A stretch of 64,000 bases of DNA from Acanthochlamys bracteata. Its lineage: Eukaryota > Streptophyta > Magnoliopsida > Pandanales > Velloziaceae. The position numbers and the translations under genes were made by a program. Shown one piece after another: positions 15,833-28,866 of this stretch. A model generated the notes under the pieces. The model saw only the letters and a list, made by a program, of their open reading frames with translations. It made no database searches and was not told where the DNA came from. The stretch is from assembly GCA_019914995.1 (NCBI GenBank), contig CM034143.1:5991501-6055500 (forward strand), written 5' to 3'. Within the stretch, counting starts at the first letter, position 1, and the number at the start of each line of letters is the position of its first letter.

Positions 15833-16476
15833 CTTCTATAATCGTTGCTACCGCTTCTTCTATAGTGATGCACTATTGAGTTCTCTACTGAACTGTACCA
15901 GGCCGAAAAAACGAACTGAGGTTGGTGTCCGACGGCGGAGGAGAAGCGGCGGCTTAGGTTTTGAGCTCGTGGTTTGCCTGGGAAGAAGAAGTGACCTTTA
16001 CATGATTGGTCCTTTAAAAACTAAAATTGTCGTAATTAAACACCATTACATCACATTCTTATTACTAGACGACTAACTTCTGGATTAGCAGTTTGAAGTT
16101 TTGAACAGACGTATATTTGTAATTTACATAATCAGTCCTCTAATAGTCAAACACTATTACGTTCTATTCGCATTGTATTAGAGCGCTATACTGTAATTGC
16201 AATATGAGCCTCTTACATGTGTACTCATTCTTGCGACAGCAACGCAAGCAAAGCTGAGTTGGGCCAATCAACGTTTCAAACGTGTCTATGCCTTAAGCCT
16301 GAAGCAAGAAATTTCAACTCTTTCTGAACCCTCTCGTTTGCTCGCTCTGGATTCACACACCATCTTTTTTTTTATTCAATTCAATTCAATCGGAAAAATC
16401 GAAGCGAGCAATCGAAAAACACTGGCGAATTTACAGTGGAATTGAAGTAAAACTATCGAAATCAATTGTAATCTCT
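15833..16476. promoter_or_regulatory. Shared divergent promoter region
   Basis: The 644 bp between the NOL7-like ATG (minus) and the TBC ATG (plus) must hold both promoters and 5' UTRs. No clear TATA box was found for either direction. Two related AT-rich stretches (AAACACCATTAC near 16040 and AAACACTATTACG near 16150) look like a local duplication. No further gene was seen. Confidence 0.45.
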
Positions 16477-19400
16477 ATGCACGACAACTCCGATCTACTC
16501 GACCTCTCGGACGATTCCGATTACGCTGCCTCCCAGCTTCATCAGGTAGTTGAATTGATGATCTTGTTTCAGTTTTTGTTTGTTCTTAAAGTATTTTGAT
16601 GCTTTTTTCTTTTCAAATTTTGCTTTTTTTAAAAACGAAAATGCAAGTGCAAGATAGGAATTTGTGCAGTCTATACGATTCATTTCAATTTAGTTGATTC
16701 ATATATTCTGCAGTTATTGGGAATTGAATTTCTCTTATTTACGTGAAAGTTTTAACTGAATCTACTAAAATAATCATGATGAAAATGGAATCTATCACAA
16801 TCTCCTATAATTTAGTTAAATTGATGGTTTCCTGTTTCCTGTAGTTAACAGTCGTTGATGTAATCAGCAAATGTAACAACCATTATCATGGAAATTGTAA
16901 TCTAAAGGGATACATGTCTGTTTTACTTTTATTCGGTTTGTCTTTTGAATTTCTTGTTTATAAATTATTTGTTTATGTCATTTTGAATTTTGGTTGATGC
17001 GGATAGGGATTGTCTAAAAGCATGGGCGGGGGACCAAGTGGGTTCAATGAGCAAGATTTGGATGGGTCCGAGGTTATCTACTCCAAGGACAATGTTGCCA
17101 TCCACCCTACGCAATATGCCTGGGAGCGAATTAGCGGCCGCCTTCGCCTACTTAGTAGTGGAACATCAATCTTCTTAGTAAAACACTGTTTTTCTTTTGT
17201 TGCTTCTAGTGCTGGATGCTTCTGGCTGCAATTCAATAACTTTTTTTATTTCTGTAGAATGTGGAATTTTGTGTATTTAGGTTTTTGAAAACAATTTGCT
17301 CAGTAGCTATGGATGCCTATTCATGCATTTATGTGTAAGTTTGTGTATTTGATTTTTAAAACAATTTGCTTATTAGCTATAGATGACCATTCATGCATTT
17401 GCATTCCTTAACAATCTTTGGGTTTATGAAGGATGCTCATAATCAACAATTAGGTTATGTGAAAGAACGGGTCTTGGTATGTTTTTATGGGCAACTTATA
17501 CTATTTGCTCTAATCTAGGTAATGTTGATTAACGGTGATAACATTAGATGTGTGGCTCTTTTGATTTGTTATCAGTTATCACTAAGACAGTTACTAGTCT
17601 AGAAGAACTCTTCCAATTTGTGATAAAGACACACAAGATAACCTTTCTTATCAGAAGATTTTATTTATTATTATTATTTTTTTTAGCTTTGTTTTGGGAT
17701 TGTTGTGCTACACCTAAATAATACTCTTTTTCTATCTCTAATTTCAATTGTATTACTTTTAGACATGGATCCCTTACAAGCCTACTCCAGATGTTTCGGA
17801 CTTTACGGGGCGTTCAAACATGGGAATACCTGAGAAAGGTGGTTTATCAAGACACTAATACAGAGATTAAAATTGTTGTGATGCTTCCTTGGTTTATATT
17901 TCGGACTTCTTATCTCCTCCTTTTCTTTTTGTCTGTACAATCATTGCAGATAGAGACCTCTACACCATTGAACCAGTTCCACTAAGTGACGTGCGTTCTA
18001 TTCGTAGGCATACCCCTGCTCTTGGCTGGCAATATGTTATTATTGTCCTCCAATCTGGTATGCTGTGGTTATTTCCTCTTTGGCTTATATGTTAATTGCC
18101 TTGCTCCACTACAACTGTTTATTTATAATCTTTGCATTGATGCAATTTTGGAATATTCTTTGTAGCACTTACTGATGCGATCATTTGCAACTGGCATTGG
18201 TTTAGTAGTTGAAGTATGAGGATGAGACTGTATGCTACGTAAATAGGATACTGTTATGAACTTTACTTATTATGAAACGAATGATCTGCAGGGCTTGCTT
18301 TTCCTCCCCTTTATTTCTACAGCGGAGGAGTTCGTGAGTTTCTTACAACTCTAAAACAGCATGTTCATATTGTGAGGTTGGTACACCATTTGAAATTGGA
18401 AGTTTCTTTCTATGTTGCATTCTGTTTACTGATATTTCTTTTAACTATCAACAAATCCTGATGAATATGACTGTAATGTACTTTCAGTTGTATTTATATG
18501 TTTCACTTCCTTAATCAGTTTTGAAATTTTGATAGATCCGCTGATGATGCAAATGTGTTTCTTGTGAATGATTTTCAGGATCCTCTTCAGGTTTGTAGCT
18601 CTCTCCTTGTTATGATCCAGAATTCAAAATTGTTGGCATTCCTGGATCAAAGGAACATGCTGTTTCTTCTTGTTACGTCTGTTGTTTAGCTTGTAGCTTG
18701 TGGTTCTGTATTTGTGTTCATCATCTCTAACCTTCATAGCTCATAATGTACTATGGTTAAGCTTAATCTCTTTTTAATGGCAGAGCAAGAAAAGAAGTTA
18801 TATCCAACTTAGAGTCATATATTCAAAATTGTTGGCATTCCTGGATCAAAGGAATATGGATTGATAAATCCACTACGGAGCAATGTTTGTCTAATTTAAT
18901 CATATAACCTTAGGACTGAACAGTAAGAACAATAATGTACAATATTTAGAAGTTCTTTTGTCCAGTTTATACAAAGGACACAGATATTATGTCACACATC
19001 TGGACCTTTTTGCCTTCTTCTTGCAGAGCTGTGTGTTAATGCTTTATTTTGTGTAATCATCTTGCTTAAGGCTTGTATTTATGTCACACTGTAATCTATT
19101 TGTTTTCCCCCTTTTTGCAGAAAACTTTGTCATCTCTGGAGTTGCCCAGAGTAGTTTCTGTTGCAAATAGTACTTCTTTACATGATGCAACTGGTTCTGT
19201 TTCTCCAGTAGCGAACTCTGGAAGGCTCAATGCCATTACCTACCAAGGATCATCATCTACGCTTGATTATGGTGGGAGAAACAGGAAAAAAGTTCATGAT
19301 CCTGGTCGTGACATTTCACTTCAAGTCTTGGAGAAATTTTCTCTGCTAACTAAGTTTGCCCGTGAAACAACATCGCAACTTTTTCATGAAAACCAAAGCA

Positions 19401-22400
19401 GTATCTACGATACTCGTGAGAAGAGAAAGCAGAATGATTCTTCGAATGTACAACCAATCCATATTGAGATTATTAAGAAGGATGTTGAGGATCCAGCTAA
19501 TACAGACTCCTTGGAGGTAATTAATGTTTTCCACAATTATTCCTTCTTTTGAAGTTTTCTTATAACTGTTGATATGTGCAATAGAAAAGGACAATGCACC
19601 TAAGATCTAATTGTTGAAAGAGAGGCTTTTGGGTAAATGATAGACAATAGAAAAAAGCAGTTGTCAACTGGTAGTTTAGAGCGCCTTCGCTCTTGGAAAA
19701 GAGGGTGAAAATGAGTTAAGGGAATGCAACAATTCCATGATATTTTGACCTTTAAGTGGGTTACTCAGTGCCAGCTTTTGAACTACAGATGGACCATTTA
19801 GATTTTATCTCATCATCTAAAATCATGTAGCGAAATGAGAGTTTTAATTGTTAGTGTATTCCTTTCTCCAAAGGAAAAAGGGAAACTTATTGTATTCTTT
19901 ATGTGGTATAGAATAGAAAACAGAGAAGCTTTTTTTTGTACTATCTTTGCGGTGTACTAATAAACATGCAACATTACTACAAATCCAAAACTCTTCAATT
20001 GTAGTATGTTTCATTAGTCATTGGCGACTTAATTGGCTGATAGTCTATTGCATCTTTTTTGCAGGCTGATAAGCTGAACCTTGTTTGGGGAAAACCAAGA
20101 CAACCTCCTCTTGGAATTCAAGAGGTATATCTATTTTGTATTGCACATTTGATTTACCGAGTAGTTAGCTCCATGAGATTGCCACATTGTGATAGCTTAT
20201 TTTTACTATTTTGGTTGCAATTTCAGGAATATCATTTCGTGTTATGCTTACTTTTCTTTTGTTTCTTTTTTTTTTTAAATTAATGTTTGCTGGTTCCACC
20301 TTTACATAGGCAACTCATGACTGACCTTTAAGCTGCATGGATACTCACCCTTCTGATAGGTTCCATGAGTTTCCGGCTTTTACAAGTAGTTGCAATGAAA
20401 AATGGTTTTCATGTTGCAGATCAGTGTATTCTAAGCAATCCGCTATTTCTGTATTGTCTCTTAATTTAAGTCTGGTTTTCTAGTGGTCTGCTTTCTTGGA
20501 TGCTGAGGGTCGAGTCGTGGATTCAAAGGCATTTAGGAAGAGAATATTCTATGGAGGAGTTGAACATAATCTGCGGAAAGAGGTGAAATTTTGCAGTGCC
20601 AAATCACCTAGATATCCACTTCACAGTGCTTCTCCTTGATATTTATATTCTTCATATTGCAGGTCTGGAAGCTTCTGTTGGGGTATCATGCTTATGACTC
20701 CTCATATGCCGAGAGAGAATGTCTTGCTTCAGTCAAGAAAGCACAGTATGAAACAATAAAATCTCAGTGGAAGGTATGCATCTCCTGCATTTGTTTTGTT
20801 CTCCACCTTTTTAAGTTTGCTATTAATGGTTTTGTACTTTTGCAGAGTATTTCTCCTGCACAAGCCAAAAGATTTACAAAATATCGAGAGAGAAAAGGAC
20901 TTATTGAAAAGGATGTGGTAGTGGCCATCTTGTGATTTTCATTTGTTAAATGTTAAGCATTTTTAGAGGATTGGGCCATTTCTCATATAAGCATATCAGA
21001 GGATTGCGCCATTTCTCATATACTTTTATAAAAAGTTATTTTTCTACTCAGGTCAGGACTGATAGAGCTGTCTCTTACTATGATGGAGATGACAATGTTC
21101 ATGTTGCAGTCCTCCACGACATATTACTGACTTATTCCTTCTACAATTTTGACCTTGGTTACTGCCAGGTATCCAAACTTGGTTTATGGTAAAATGAGAC
21201 TGTTCACTGTACTTATCTTGGTTATGTTGTTGCAACCTTATCTAGTGAGTTTGTATTGAGGAATTCTAGTGTCTCACTGATTTTGTTAAAGTTTTTCATG
21301 GATCCCTCTTGCATGCGTACATGCACATGCACATGCACACATGTGGTAACTGCAAAAAAACCGTATACATGTGCTCACACGCACAGGCACTTACGGCTAC
21401 ATGCTAGACATTCAGACATCAAAACATTCAATAATTTAATTATTCAGGATACTCGTCTTACTCCTTATAATTCTCGTTATGTATTGGGTTAGCAATCTGC
21501 TGTCGTTTCTTGAATTTTCACTTGCATGTGCTGCTTAGACTTCTAAAGCATGTAGGATTCATTATTCTCCTTCTCATTGGAAAATTGGAAATTTATTAGG
21601 TGCATCTTAACGTGTCATTCGTTCGGGTCTGACCTATCAACTTGCAGGGAATGAGCGATTTCTTGTCTCCAATATTGTTTGTGATGGAAGATGAGTCTGA
21701 GTCATTTTGGTGTTTTGTCGAGCTGATGGAACGTCTTGGTCCCAATTTTAACCGTGACCAGAATGGAATGCATTCACAACTATTTGCATTGTCTAAGGTG
21801 ATTCTAGAAACACTCTTGGAAATGGAAGCATGAACTGATTACCTGATTTGTGATTATTTCAGACATAGAAAATTTTAAGCATGGCAACATTTATCAAATG
21901 ATTATTTGAATATAATAGAAATTCCCATATTATGAAAATTTTTGTTGCAGAACTGGAAACTAGATTTCTTTTTCCCATAAAAAGAATTGTATGATGCATA
22001 TCCTTCGCTTAAGCTTGCACAGCATGATCAAATTGTGTTTGTAAGAATGTCTTTGTATGTCAAGTCTGATATGGTTCAACTGCAAAACTTGTTAGCTGGT
22101 GGAGCTTCTGGACCAACCGTTGCACAACTACTTAAAACAGGCAGATTGCTTGAATTATTTCTTTTGCTTCCGCTGGATTCTTATACAGTTCAAAAGGTAA
22201 AAAGAAGTCTATTCTAATTTCATGGTTATGCTAATTCATTCTCAATGTCCATTCAACTGTTTTTTATTTTCCATGACAGCAAAATCTCATAAGAAATGCA
22301 CATATCCTGATTAAATTTGGACATAGTATAGCAAAACTTGACAAGATACAATTTAAATCCTACTCTCTGTAACTGTTAGTTGAAGTTGCCATTATTAGAC

Positions 22401-23192
22401 AGTTGAAATTTATATGCATGGATAACAGTAAAGCCAGCTTATATACTAAGATAATCTCTGTTGAGTTTGTTTTATAGATTTAGGTTATATTGTGATCAGG
22501 AGCTGCGCGCAGGTCACTTATTGCCTAATTTGAGTGAAAGACTACCCATTTTTTCTTCAGATATGTATCCTACCTTCATTTCTACCTTCATATGTGCTCG
22601 CCTGCGGTGCTAGAGGAATACAAATATAGGCTGAACAGAATGATGCTCTTCAGATAATTGGTCACATAACTTTTTTCAGTTTTCAAGCAGATTAGTAGAT
22701 TATACATGAAATGTTACCGTTTTGAGTTTGCATCTTTTGCAATGTTTGAAGTGATAAGCACTGCGAATTTACATGAAACCTCTTTAATCACCTGCCATGT
22801 ATTTTTAGTCAGTGTTAAGATCTATGTAGGATGTGCTTCTGTTGATTCCTTGCTTGTGTTTTTCTAGGGAATTTGAGTATGAGAATGTGATGCGTTTGTG
22901 GGAAGTCTTTTGGACACACTACTTATCAGAGCATTTCCACTTGTACATATGCCTCGCTATCCTTAAGAAGTACCGAAAGAAGATCATTGAGGAACAGATG
23001 GACTTTGACACTCTCTTGAAGTTCATCAACGAACTCAGCGGCCAAATTGACATTGACAATATTGTAAGAGATGCAGAGGCGCTATGTGTCTGCGCAGGTG
23101 AAAATGGTGCCGCATGCATTCCTCCTGGAACACCACCATCGTTACCGCTCGAGACCGAGGAGGGATATTATCGACAAGATGAAGTTTTGTAA
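16477..23192 (+). CDS. TBC-domain Rab GTPase-activating protein (GYP7/TBC1D15 type)
   Basis: Fifteen exons: 16477-16545, 17007-17177, 17763-17838, 17950-18057, 18292-18376, 18536-18590, 19121-19516, 20065-20124, 20484-20582, 20663-20773, 20846-20917, 21052-21168, 21648-21797, 22096-22196 and 22868-23192. They give 1995 nt and 664 residues with frame kept. The N-terminal half is the GYP7-type lipid/Rab-binding region (IRRHTPALGWQYV, GLAFPPLYFYSGGVREF). The TBC domain follows from about residue 340 (FYGGVEHNLRKEVW). The catalytic arginine finger is Arg436 in IEKDVVRTD and the glutamine finger is Gln473 in LGYCQGMSD, so it should be an active GAP stimulating Rab GTP hydrolysis on endomembranes. 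The end reads GENGAACIPPGTPP, as in plant relatives. Exon 14 is easily missed because its real frame (CLNYFFCFRW) overlaps a longer open frame. Confidence 0.93.
18622..18864 (+). repeat. 34-bp direct repeat in TBC intron 6
   Basis: A 34-bp sequence starting ATTCAAAATTGTTGGCATTC occurs at 18622-18655 and again at 18831-18864, 209 bp apart, identically. The DNA between does not repeat, so this is a dispersed short duplication, perhaps from repair of a break. Confidence 0.7.
20965..21022 (+). repeat. 33-bp tandem duplication in TBC intron 11
   Basis: AGAGGATTGGGCCATTTCTC at 20965 recurs as AGAGGATTGCGCCATTTCTC at 20998, with the following CATATA shared. The unit is 33 bp with one mismatch in the core. 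It lies just upstream of the acceptor at 21051. Confidence 0.7.
21311..21345 (+). repeat. Short CA/TG-rich simple repeat in TBC intron 12
   Basis: A run of ATGCAC/ACATGC units in the intron after exon 12, followed by more CA-rich sequence to about 21400. Probably length-polymorphic. Confidence 0.5.
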
Positions 23193-24784
23193 CAGCATCC
23201 ATATAAGATTTCATACATGAAACTCCACCAAATTACTTCATTTCGTACATATTTTATCATAATCTTGTAAAATTGTGGTGTTCTTAATATCGAAAACAGC
23301 ATGTATGCTTTAATATTATATAATGAAGTGCTTTAATCAGATAAAAGTAAATCTTGTAGAAATGAGTTTTGTAGAAATAGATTTTGTTGAGAAGTAAAAT
23401 TTGATAGAAATAAAAAATCGAATTAATAATTAAAATATGTGAAATAAAATATAAAGTAAAATTTTGTGAAAATAAAAATTGTGTAATTGAAATACTTAAA
23501 ATATTAATATAAAGATAAAAAGTAAAATTAGGTGATAATTGAATCTAATCTTGAAGGTATTACTTTGATATGATATTGAGTGAAAGATTTATTGTACAGT
23601 GAAATTGATAGGATATGTCTCCCACTTTAGACTTTCCTATTTATGCAAAGAAGAGATCTTTCTACTTTCTAGTTGTATTTTTCCATTTCCAAAACTTTTA
23701 GAGCGTATTTCAATTGCTGTCGTAGCCGTGAAAGCGTGAAAGTGAAAATAAAAAATAATATTTTTAAAAAAATTAATAATTGAGTTAAATATTTATGCTT
23801 CAATAATTTAAAGTGAATTAAAATTAAAAAAATTATATAAATAAATTATAAAAATTATTTAAAACTTTAAATTTATAAATAAAATAAAATTTTAAATTTG
23901 TAGAAAAAAAATAAAGCTAAAAAAACTTTCTGAAACATCGCCCTCTACAACTTGGACCGAACCCACTCTAATAATGCAAATTATTCAATCATCATCCAAG
24001 CCAATACCAGCTCTGTTGATCTCGTGCGATCAACTCATTAACATATTGCTTTTCACCATCTATCCATTCCAAATTAAAATATTCTTTTCGAGTTTTGTAT
24101 TGTCTCACAGTTGTGTGGCACCACTTCTTGAATTAACAAGAAACAACCGTCGGTCTCCTTGATATTTAAACCAACCAACGGTTCAAAACGACCAAAATTT
24201 TTTAATATTATAATTTAAAAAATATTATCAATTTAAAACTTTTAAAATAGAATTTTTTTAATTCTATTTTAAAACATAATTTAATTTTTTATTTAAAAAA
24301 TAATAAAATAAAATAAAATTTTGAAACTGAGTTATGAACTTGAGACAACAAACTCTCATCGTTTATTCCGTGAAAAGAGTCAGAACTACTTTAAATCCAA
24401 TTATTTATTGACACGTGTAAAGCGCAACCAAGGAAGTCTGAGCACCGCGAGTGCATGTACCGCAAACTTGGATAAGAGGGGAAAAAAAACAATTTTCTTT
24501 CTTCTCTAGACTCGTCGACTTTTTTGTTTCTTTGTTTTTGTAGGTTTTCTCTTTAGTTGGAGCAGTTGCTGGAATGTTCTTTAAACAGTTGATTGAAATT
24601 GGGTTCACGTTTTCTTTCTATCTGATTTTGGCTCTTTGTAGTGGAAATAAAGAAACAAGGAATAAAGAAAAAGTAACGGTTTTGTAACGGAAGGATTTTG
24701 TAGATAGAGAAAGAAGAGGATTGTTGGATAAGGAAATCTGAGTTTTGTTTCGATCTATCTGTTTCAGAAGATTGAGATTGATCC
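23193..24784. other. Intergenic region between TBC gene and kinase gene
   Basis: Starts with the TBC 3' UTR. About 23340-23570 is AT-rich and resembles 54490-54700 (recurrent GATAGAAATAAAA-type words), suggesting a repeated non-coding element. A MITE-like block occupies 23700-23946. The last 300 bp should be the promoter and 5' UTR of the kinase gene. No other gene was recognised. Confidence 0.4.
23700..23946. mobile_element. Probable decayed MITE
   Basis: AT-rich block bounded by AGAGCGTATTTC on the left and GAAACATCGCCCTCT on the right, imperfect inverted repeats similar to the GGGCGTTTG-type ends of other elements in the window. Boundaries are approximate. Confidence 0.4.
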
Positions 24785-26852
24785 ATGGGTCTGTTCTCTT
24801 TTTGCTGCAGGAGTGCTTCAGATTGGTATCTACTTTTCTTCTCTTTAATGTTTGTTTTATTTTGTTTGTCATGAGTTTGATTTATTTTTTTTCACCTTGC
24901 TTGTTTGATGGAATCGAGCAAATAGAATATGGATTTGGATTTTGAAATGGTTTCATTCAAGAGGTTCCAGAAAGTTGAGTTCTTACTGTGATTCTGAAGA
25001 GTTCAGTTTGGTACATGCTTTCAAGCTGTGTAGTTTTATTGTAATTGGATCATTCTTTGAAGGTTTGATGGAGAATCAATACATGGCTTTTAATTTTTGA
25101 GTTTGTAAAGTTTGGAAATTTGATGGAAAATCGTGATCTTGGTATGTGCAGGCGGGAAGAAGGAAGAAAAAAATCTACTTCTTGGAGGATTTTCTCTCTC
25201 AAGGAGCTCCAATCTGCTACAAACAACTTCAACTATGATAACAAGCTTGGTGAAGGCGGGTTCGGTAGTGTCTACTGGGGCCAGCTTTGGGATGGCTCTC
25301 AGGTAATGATTTAAATTCAATCACTTATTTGAACAAATATGTTCTCTGCAATTTGGTTTGGCTGCTTTAAATACTCTGCAATTTGGTATTGTCATTTATG
25401 AATGACTTCAAGCGTGTTAAAGTTATGAGCTAGGATGGCTGATTGGCAAACTAAGATTTTCTAGGACATTGTTTTAGTGGGCCAAAGCAAAAGACGCATC
25501 TATAGAAGCTTCATCAATAATCATGCTTTTGTAGGTTTCTAATTATCAGGATATTGCAAGCTGTTGTCTAAGCAATTTCTACCCCAAACCTCTGATGGTT
25601 TATCAAAAAGCCCATCTTTTTATCTGCTTGTTTAATTGTCGTTCGCTATTAATGTTGCTCTCAGATAGATACTCTTCTTGGCATACTTGTATGGTTTACG
25701 CCTTTTCTTTGACATGCAGCTATACTAATAAGCTTTTGTAGTTTCTAGAGTAAGCATAGACGTGGCATGCTCTTGGACTTTGTTTTTGCCAGTCAGGCCG
25801 TTCATACCATGTGCTGTGTAAGACCAATTTATTCTGCATGTAGATTGCAGTTAAAAGGTTGAAAGTATGGAGCAGCAAAGCTGAAATGGAATTTGCGGTT
25901 GAAGTCGAGATTCTTGGAAGAGTTAGGCATAAGAATCTCCTGAATTTACGTGGGTACTGTGTGGAAGGACAAGAGCGTCTCATTGTTTATGATTACATGC
26001 CAAACTTGAGCTTGCTCTCCCATCTCCATGGTCAGCATTCAGTAGAGTGCCTTTTGGACTGGAGCAGAAGAATGAAAATTGCAATTGGAGCTGCTGAAGG
26101 GATTGTGTAAGTTTTCTAATGAGGTTCTTCTTTTCAACGAGATGTCCATGCATAAGGTACATTACTACTAGTTGTTCTTATGCAGATACCTTCACCACCA
26201 TGCAACACCTCATATAATTCACAGAGACATCAAAGCAAGCAATGTATTACTGAACTCCAATTTTGAGGCACTAGTAGCTGATTTTGGTTTTGCAAGACTA
26301 ATACCTGATGGAGCTACACACGTCACCACAAAGGTCAAGGGCACGCCTGGGTATCTTGCCCCTGAGTATGCCTTGCTTGGGAAGGCCAATGAGAGTTGTG
26401 ATGTATATAGCTTTGGCGTTCTTCTTTTGGAGCTTGCTAGTGGAAAGAAACCCATTGAAAAGCTGAGTGCTACGCAGAAGCGGTCAATTGTAGATTGGGC
26501 TCTCCCATTGGCCCAAGAGAATAAATTTGAAGAAATTGCTGACCCTAAACTCGAAGGGAAGTACGTTGAAGCTGAGCTAAGGAGGATGGTGATTGTGGGA
26601 CTTGCTTGCACTCAAACTAAGCCTGAGAAAAGGCCGACCATGCTTGAGGTTGTGGAACTACTAAAGGGAGAGTCAAAGGAGAAGCTAGCGAAAATTGAGA
26701 ATGATGACATCCTCAAAGCCATACCTTCTTCCAGCCAAAAAACTAGTAACGATAGTGACAATTCTGATTCTATATTAGAGGAGAAGGATTCCAAAGCTGA
26801 TCCGAAGCAAGACTCTGAATCCATAGTTGAAGTAGCAGAGCAGGTTAGCTAG
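24785..26852 (+). CDS. PTI1-like receptor-like cytoplasmic kinase
   Basis: Four exons: 24785-24825, 25152-25302, 25844-26106 and 26186-26852, giving 1122 nt and 373 residues. There is no signal peptide or membrane span. It begins MGLFSFCC, where Gly2 and the cysteines could be acylated for membrane anchoring (inference). All kinase landmarks are intact: glycine loop GEGGFGSV (47-54), Lys68 in IAVKRL, HRDIKASN (Asp166), DFG (184-186), APEY, and DVYSFG. The best remembered match is the Arabidopsis protein annotated PTI1-like tyrosine-protein kinase At3g15890 (shared WRIFSLKEL, DNKLGEGGFGSVYWGQ, CVEGQERLIVYDYMPN). Residues after about 320 are acidic/serine-rich (DSDNSDSILEEKD) and probably disordered. 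The role is likely signal relay downstream of a surface receptor; the partner is unknown. Confidence 0.93.
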
Positions 26853-28866
26853 AGTTTGCTTTCTGTTCACTGAAGATAATGAATGGAAGCTCGACGCCTT
26901 TTTTTCGAATTGTTTGGGCTGCTTGTGCTGGAGCATGCGTACAACTAGCAAAATCTTTTCTGAAAATGAGATTATTTGGTTTTTGCTTTCCAGATTGTTG
27001 GCGGATTGAATTGTGGACTGAACTGTTTTATTGAAGTTTGGCTTGAATAGATTCCGTAGGAAGGTTTGGGGTTTTGGTTAGAATGATTTCTTATGGTTTG
27101 ACTTGGTGTTTCACATTTGTAGATTGCAGATTGGTAATCAGTCAAGAGAATCATTTTTCACTGACATGAAATTTGTTTACCTTCTTGTTTCCAGTGCATA
27201 AATTGTGTCTTTGAACTTTCTAATGTTTGGATACTGCAATGCAGAAGTAGATTCATTTTTCATAGTGGATAAACATATTTGGCTTACTGAATGAAGAATT
27301 TGTTGCAAGCATCTGAGCAAGAAGGTGATCTCCATCTTGAAAATATCTTGATTATCTAAAGCATGAAATGATTATACTGTTCAGAGCTTCAAGAAAACTC
27401 GCGGAACGATTCAATCTGTTAAAGCAATTACTCAATAAATCATGGTAGATGGCTTACAACAGTTTTTGTTCTTTTTTTTTTTTTTTTTCTTCCTTCTGAT
27501 ACTGATCGTTGGCCTACTAACAAAAGGCTTATAACAACAAAAGTTAACTTAGAATATCATATCATTAAAGTTAACTTTTGGAATTATTTTTTATTTAATT
27601 ATATTTTTTAATAAAATTTTCTAATATTTTATAATTTTTAAAATTTTAAAAAATATAAAAACATTTTATATCAAATGTTAGCGGAACGAACTTATTTCTT
27701 GTTAGATATTCTTATTCTTTTGAGTGTTAAAAACCTAAAATGACTCAAATTATTCTGAAAAATTAAAAGCACTTCTCTAATTTGAGTTAATTAAATTAGA
27801 ATTATACAATTGTCGGTAAGGAATTCAGCTGCAATTTTTCTTTTCTCTTTTTCGGTCCTATCTCATTTCCTGTTGGTAGTGATTTCGACAAATCAAATAT
27901 TGATTTCGAGGTGAAAAAATTTTAACTACTGTATGATCTCTACAAATTGTATATGCTCTTCCGATGATTGAACTCAAACTGCAGTAGTTCGAGCAAATCC
28001 GGACTTAGGACTTGTTTTAGATGCTCATAATTCAAATTTCTCATGCCGAAATTAGATTTTAGAACATTTCATATTTTATAAATGTAAATTTAAAGTCAAT
28101 TATACTTTAAAGTTATTATATTTTATCTCTAATCTATTTATAAAATAAAAAATAAATTTCAGTTTTAATCTAATTTAAAAATAATTAAAATATAAAAATT
28201 TTATTTTATTTTAAATTTATTTTTACAAAATTTATTTATTTGATTTAAAACACGCTATGAAAAAGTTCCGTAAGAATTTGTTTATCTTGTGTGTAAAGTG
28301 AGTGAAATAGAATTTTTAATAAGTGAATTTAAAAAATAAAATTAAAAATATTTAATAAAAAATAAAAGTTTATACTAATTTTATATTTATAGTAAATTTT
28401 AAAATTAAATTTTAAAAAATTTATTGATAAAAAAATTTATTTTAATTTTTATATGTGTTATATTAAAAATGAATTTAATAACGATTTGAACTAAAATGAT
28501 ATTTGACAGAAAATTTAAGAATTATATATATTTTTAATAAATTATTTATAAAATTTAATAAAATTTTAGAATGTATTTTTTATGATACTTTAAATAAAAT
28601 AAATTATATTTAATATTTAAAAATATTTTTATTATAAATATTTATTTTATAAGAACTTTTAAACATCGGCTTGATACGTTTCATATTCGTTACGTTTGAT
28701 TCGGTATATTATATCGGTTGCTTGCACGAAACAGCTTTGGTGTTTCTTAAAATTTTTTGTCTGCTATATTAGTCAAAAGCACCAAGCCAGTTCTTTCAGA
28801 TCGAGAGAAAACTTTCGAAATCTCTCCAACAATCGATCGAACGAAATATAACGAAATCGAGCAACC
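26853..28866. other. Intergenic region between kinase and Rab genes
   Basis: Begins with the kinase 3' UTR and has a poly-T run near 27472-27490. From 27540 to 28670 it is AT-rich and repetitive, including a stretch (28322-28480) like the polyubiquitin-intron MITE. The last 200 bp should be the Rab promoter and 5' UTR. No gene was recognised. Confidence 0.4.
28322..28480. repeat. Copy of the polyubiquitin-intron MITE interior
   Basis: Shares an extended AT-rich word series with 4870-5028, including AATATTTAATAAAAAATAAAA and TTTATTGATAAAAAAATTTA. Terminal inverted repeats are not clear here, so this may be a degraded copy. Confidence 0.55.

Noticed and set aside
21987-22217. An open frame (AYPSLKLAQHDQIVFVRM...) in the TBC gene that looked like an exon captured from another gene, with a normal TBC exon apparently missing.
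   Set aside because: Reading another frame of the same DNA from 22096 gives LVELLDQPLHNY and CLNYFFCFRW, exactly the expected TBC exon with correct phases, so nothing is missing or foreign.
26219-26824. Two long minus-strand open frames opposite the kinase gene.
   Set aside because: They are antisense to the conserved kinase exon 4 and show no protein-family motifs.
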